A stretch of DNA of 64,000 nt. It comes from Acinetobacter lwoffii. GTDB lineage: Bacteria; Pseudomonadota; Gammaproteobacteria; Pseudomonadales; Moraxellaceae. Numbering within the stretch: the first letter of the stretch is position 1; every line of letters begins with the position of its first letter. Positions 63,943 through 64,000 of this stretch are shown piece after piece. Position numbers and translations under genes: made by a program. Location of the stretch: the NCBI RefSeq assembly GCF_024129735.1, contig NZ_JAMXXK010000002.1, positions 41,903-105,902 on the forward strand, written 5' to 3'. Below the pieces are notes generated by a model that saw nothing but the letters and a program-made list of their open reading frames with translations, was not told where the DNA came from and searched no databases.

Positions 63943-64000
63943 TTCTTGGGTATTTCTGCGGTTTTCCTTTCACAACTCGTGGGCAACTTCTAACCCTTCT
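63923..64000 (-). CDS. C-terminal end of a possible IS4-type transposase (partial)
   Basis: On the minus strand an open frame enters from the right edge and ends at 63923 after 25 codons. The residues RRVRSCPRVVKGKPQKYPRK resemble the basic tail of IS4-family transposases (R-x-x-P-R-x-V-K-x-K). The fragment is too short for certainty; it suggests an insertion sequence begins at the right edge. Confidence 0.4.
   Translation of the reverse strand, partial: RRVRSCPRVVKGKPQKYPRKCQSIS

Noticed and set aside
1..64000. CRISPR arrays, tRNA or rRNA genes, prophage or conjugation genes
   Set aside because: No regularly spaced repeats, no cloverleaf sequences and no phage or transfer protein families were seen. 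The window reads as core chromosome.

Overview
The window looks like a chromosomal segment of an Acinetobacter species (Moraxellaceae, Gammaproteobacteria). The evidence is moderate-to-low G+C, AT-rich intergenic DNA, a cell-division block running murG-murC-ddlB-ftsQ-ftsA-ftsZ-lpxC, DciA next to lpxC, and pyrE next to a Crc-type protein. The assignment comes from recognising protein families and gene order; no database search was run. Almost everything is core chromosome. The only signs of mobile DNA are small intergenic repeats and what looks like the last codons of a transposase at the right edge.

Layout. 0-1.5 kb: tail of an ornithine-cyclodeaminase-like gene, an M23 peptidase and dciA. 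1.6-9.7 kb (minus strand): lpxC, ftsZ, ftsA, ftsQ, ddlB, murC, murG. 10-12.7 kb: MFS transporter, gshB and a small DUF3565 protein. 12.8-16 kb: copper-resistance operon (Cys/His-rich small protein, copA, copB). 16.1-20.1 kb: a small membrane protein, a cold-shock protein, pyrE, crc, a YffB/ArsC-like protein and two non-coding GGA-rich RNA loci. 20.1-27.5 kb: DUF2147 protein, esterase, azoreductase, diguanylate cyclase, dsbD, outer-membrane protein, ankyrin-like protein and a ribosome hibernation factor. 28.5-31.5 kb: Tsx-like porin, GNAT acetyltransferase, a TPR-like exported protein and a PLD-like protein. 31.5-45.1 kb: a short-chain amide utilisation locus. 45.1-56.4 kb: parE, yqiA, lipase-like hydrolase, dsbB, gshA, DUF924, lipoprotein, DUF445, DUF2798 and argS. 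56.4-63.9 kb: SPOR protein, psd, sulfurtransferase, pncB, ankB-like, katB-like and dtd.

Two things stand out. First, two unannotated transcripts flank pyrE-crc. One (minus strand, about 17403-17526) has six GGA motifs, several in hairpin loops, a Rho-independent terminator, and a perfect GacA/UvrY box TGTAAG-N6-CTTACA centred about 66 bp before its predicted start. The other (plus strand, about 19318-19469) has nine GGA motifs, a terminator with GGA in its loop, and a CTTACA half-site at about the same distance. Together they look like the RsmX/Y/Z (CsrB) arm of a Gac-Rsm system, next to the catabolite-repression protein Crc and a cold-shock protein.

Second, the amide locus pairs an unusual sensor (an NCS1-type permease fused to a hybrid histidine kinase, with eight cysteines in the linker) and a LuxR-type response regulator with a Urt/Fmd-type ABC transporter, aliphatic amidase, AmiB-like AAA+ protein, formamidase and FmdB-like zinc ribbon. 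The same 22-bp inverted repeat (ATATACG-N8-CGTAT core) lies before both the transporter operon and amiE. It is the natural candidate for the regulator's binding site.
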